Shown: piece after piece, positions 63,233 to 64,000 of the stretch | Layout of the letters: every line of letters starts with the position of its first letter | How positions within the stretch are numbered: the first letter of the stretch is position 1 | Assembly (NCBI RefSeq): GCF_000014565.1 | Contig: NC_008268.1 | Span: 5,212,501 to 5,276,500 of the forward strand | Direction: 5' to 3' | Length of the DNA stretch: 64,000 nucleotides | Source of the DNA: Rhodococcus jostii RHA1 | GTDB taxonomy: Bacteria > Actinomycetota > Actinomycetes > Mycobacteriales > Mycobacteriaceae | Program-made: the position numbers and the translations under genes | The notes under the pieces: generated by a model | Told to the model about the DNA's origin: nothing | Databases searched by the model: none | What the model saw: the letters and a program-made list of their open reading frames with translations, nothing else

Positions 63233-64000
63233 ATGGGTGAACCGCAGTCTTCGAAGACGGACAGGCCTGCCACGGCCGGATTCGAGATCCGGGGAGGCGG
63301 CTACCGGGCCGGTATCGCGGCCACCGGCGCCGGACTCCGGCTACTCGAATGGGACGGTCCGGACGGGCCGACGGCGCTCACCGAGACGTGGGACATCGGA
63401 ACCCGGCCACCGTTGTCGGCCGGTCTGATCCTCGCGCCGTGGCCGAACCGGATCCGCGACGGCCAGTTCGTCTTCGACGGCATCGACCATCAGCTCGAGA
63501 TCACGGAACCGACATTCGGCAATGCCAGTCACGGATTCGTCCGCCGCCGGGACTGGCGTGTCATGAATCACGCCGACGACCGCATCGAGTTGTCTATCGA
63601 CGTCGGCCTCCACAAGGGGTGGCCGTACCCGCTGCGGCTCACCGTTGCCTACGTCGTTGGCGACGACGGCCTCACCGTGACGCACACAGCCACCAACACG
63701 GGAGCCATCCCGGCACCGTTCGGGATGGGCTTCCACTCCTACGTCCGCGCCGGCGACTTCCCGCTCGACGAGTGCACGCTGCGACTGTCCGCCGGCACCC
63801 GGCTGCCGCTCGACGAGCGCATGCTGCCGAGTGGGGGTTCGCAGCCCGTGGCAGGCACCGAGTACGACTTCACCAGCCCGCGCACGTTGGCGGGCGTCGC
63901 GCTCGACACCCCGTTCAGTGCACTGGACGTCGACGCGGACGGCAGGTCGCGGCACGAATTGCGTGCGCCGGACGGCACCGGAACGATCCTGTGGGCGGCT
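63233..64000 (+). CDS. Aldose 1-epimerase family protein, 3' end outside window
   Basis: 256 codons are visible and the frame is open at the right edge. The galactose mutarotase-like fold is shown by GLILAPWPNRIRDGQFVF, FGNASHGFVRRRDW (first catalytic-type His) and PAPFGMGFHSYVR (second His). These enzymes interconvert alpha and beta sugar anomers. ATG 63233. The catalytic Glu expected near the C-terminus lies beyond the window. It follows the MFS gene by 52 bases. Confidence 0.85.
   Translation, partial: MGEPQSSKTDRPATAGFEIRGGGYRAGIAATGAGLRLLEWDGPDGPTALTETWDIGTRPPLSAGLILAPWPNRIRDGQFVFDGIDHQLEITEPTFGNASHGFVRRRDWRVMNHADDRIELSIDVGLHKGWPYPLRLTVAYVVGDDGLTVTHTATNTGAIPAPFGMGFHSYVRAGDFPLDECTLRLSAGTRLPLDERMLPSGGSQPVAGTEYDFTSPRTLAGVALDTPFSALDVDADGRSRHELRAPDGTGTILWAA

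Overview
The window is high-GC actinobacterial DNA, most probably from a Rhodococcus of the opacus/jostii group. A mycolyltransferase (antigen 85 type), an RpfA-type resuscitation factor, SepH and F420-type oxidoreductases point to a mycolic-acid-bearing actinomycete. From memory, the order of core genes also follows the Mycobacterium tuberculosis Rv0858c-Rv0889c stretch: aminotransferase, XPB helicase, helicase-associated protein, rpfA, YccF protein, cold-shock protein, DUF2771, MFS, DUF3027, DUF2530, MarR, SpoU methyltransferase, DUF2537, sepH, serC, citA. Accessory blocks are inserted between these core genes.

Layout: 0-1.7 kb holds the end of a PLP aminotransferase and an ECF41-type sigma factor convergent with its usual partner, a carboxymuconolactone decarboxylase-like protein. 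1.7-9.5 kb is a probable organosulfur operon: Cys-containing leader peptide, two duplicated solute-binding lipoproteins, ABC ATPase, permease, NtaA/DszA-type flavin monooxygenase, MFS exporter and an F420-type oxidoreductase. 9.5-12.5 kb has a GNAT, a DUF3239 protein and the XPB helicase. 12.6-25.7 kb is a block lying between two genes that are adjacent in M. tuberculosis. It holds an LppU-like protein, a ROK regulator, a second organosulfur operon (again behind a Cys-rich leader peptide, again importer + monooxygenase + exporter, here a fused ABC exporter), an IS1182-family element and a mycolyltransferase. Three copies of a 40-bp palindrome lie in this block, and the IS sits in the exact centre of one.

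25.7-38.2 kb returns to core genes. rpfA sits behind a c-di-AMP (ydaO-type) riboswitch and near a CRP/GlxR-type site. A sacsin-like ATPase here has no ordinary start codon. 38.2-41.7 kb carries a purine permease, a MarR regulator and an MFS transporter. 41.7-48.5 kb is a coxDESLM cluster for a form II CO-dehydrogenase-like molybdenum hydroxylase, plus an SDR. 48.6-51.4 kb is core (SpoU, DUF2537, DUF6928, SepH). 51.5-58.6 kb is a FadR-type regulator divergent from a BMP-type nucleoside ABC transporter with an ornithine cyclodeaminase-like enzyme and a nucleoside deaminase, ending in a strong terminator. 58.6-64 kb has serC, citA, pdxH, an MFS transporter and a truncated aldose 1-epimerase.

The most interesting theme is the pair of leader-peptide-controlled import/oxidise/export operons at 1.7-9.5 kb and 14.7-22.9 kb, together with the palindrome family that hosts the IS and affects the end of the second operon. 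I saw no tRNA, rRNA or CRISPR array.
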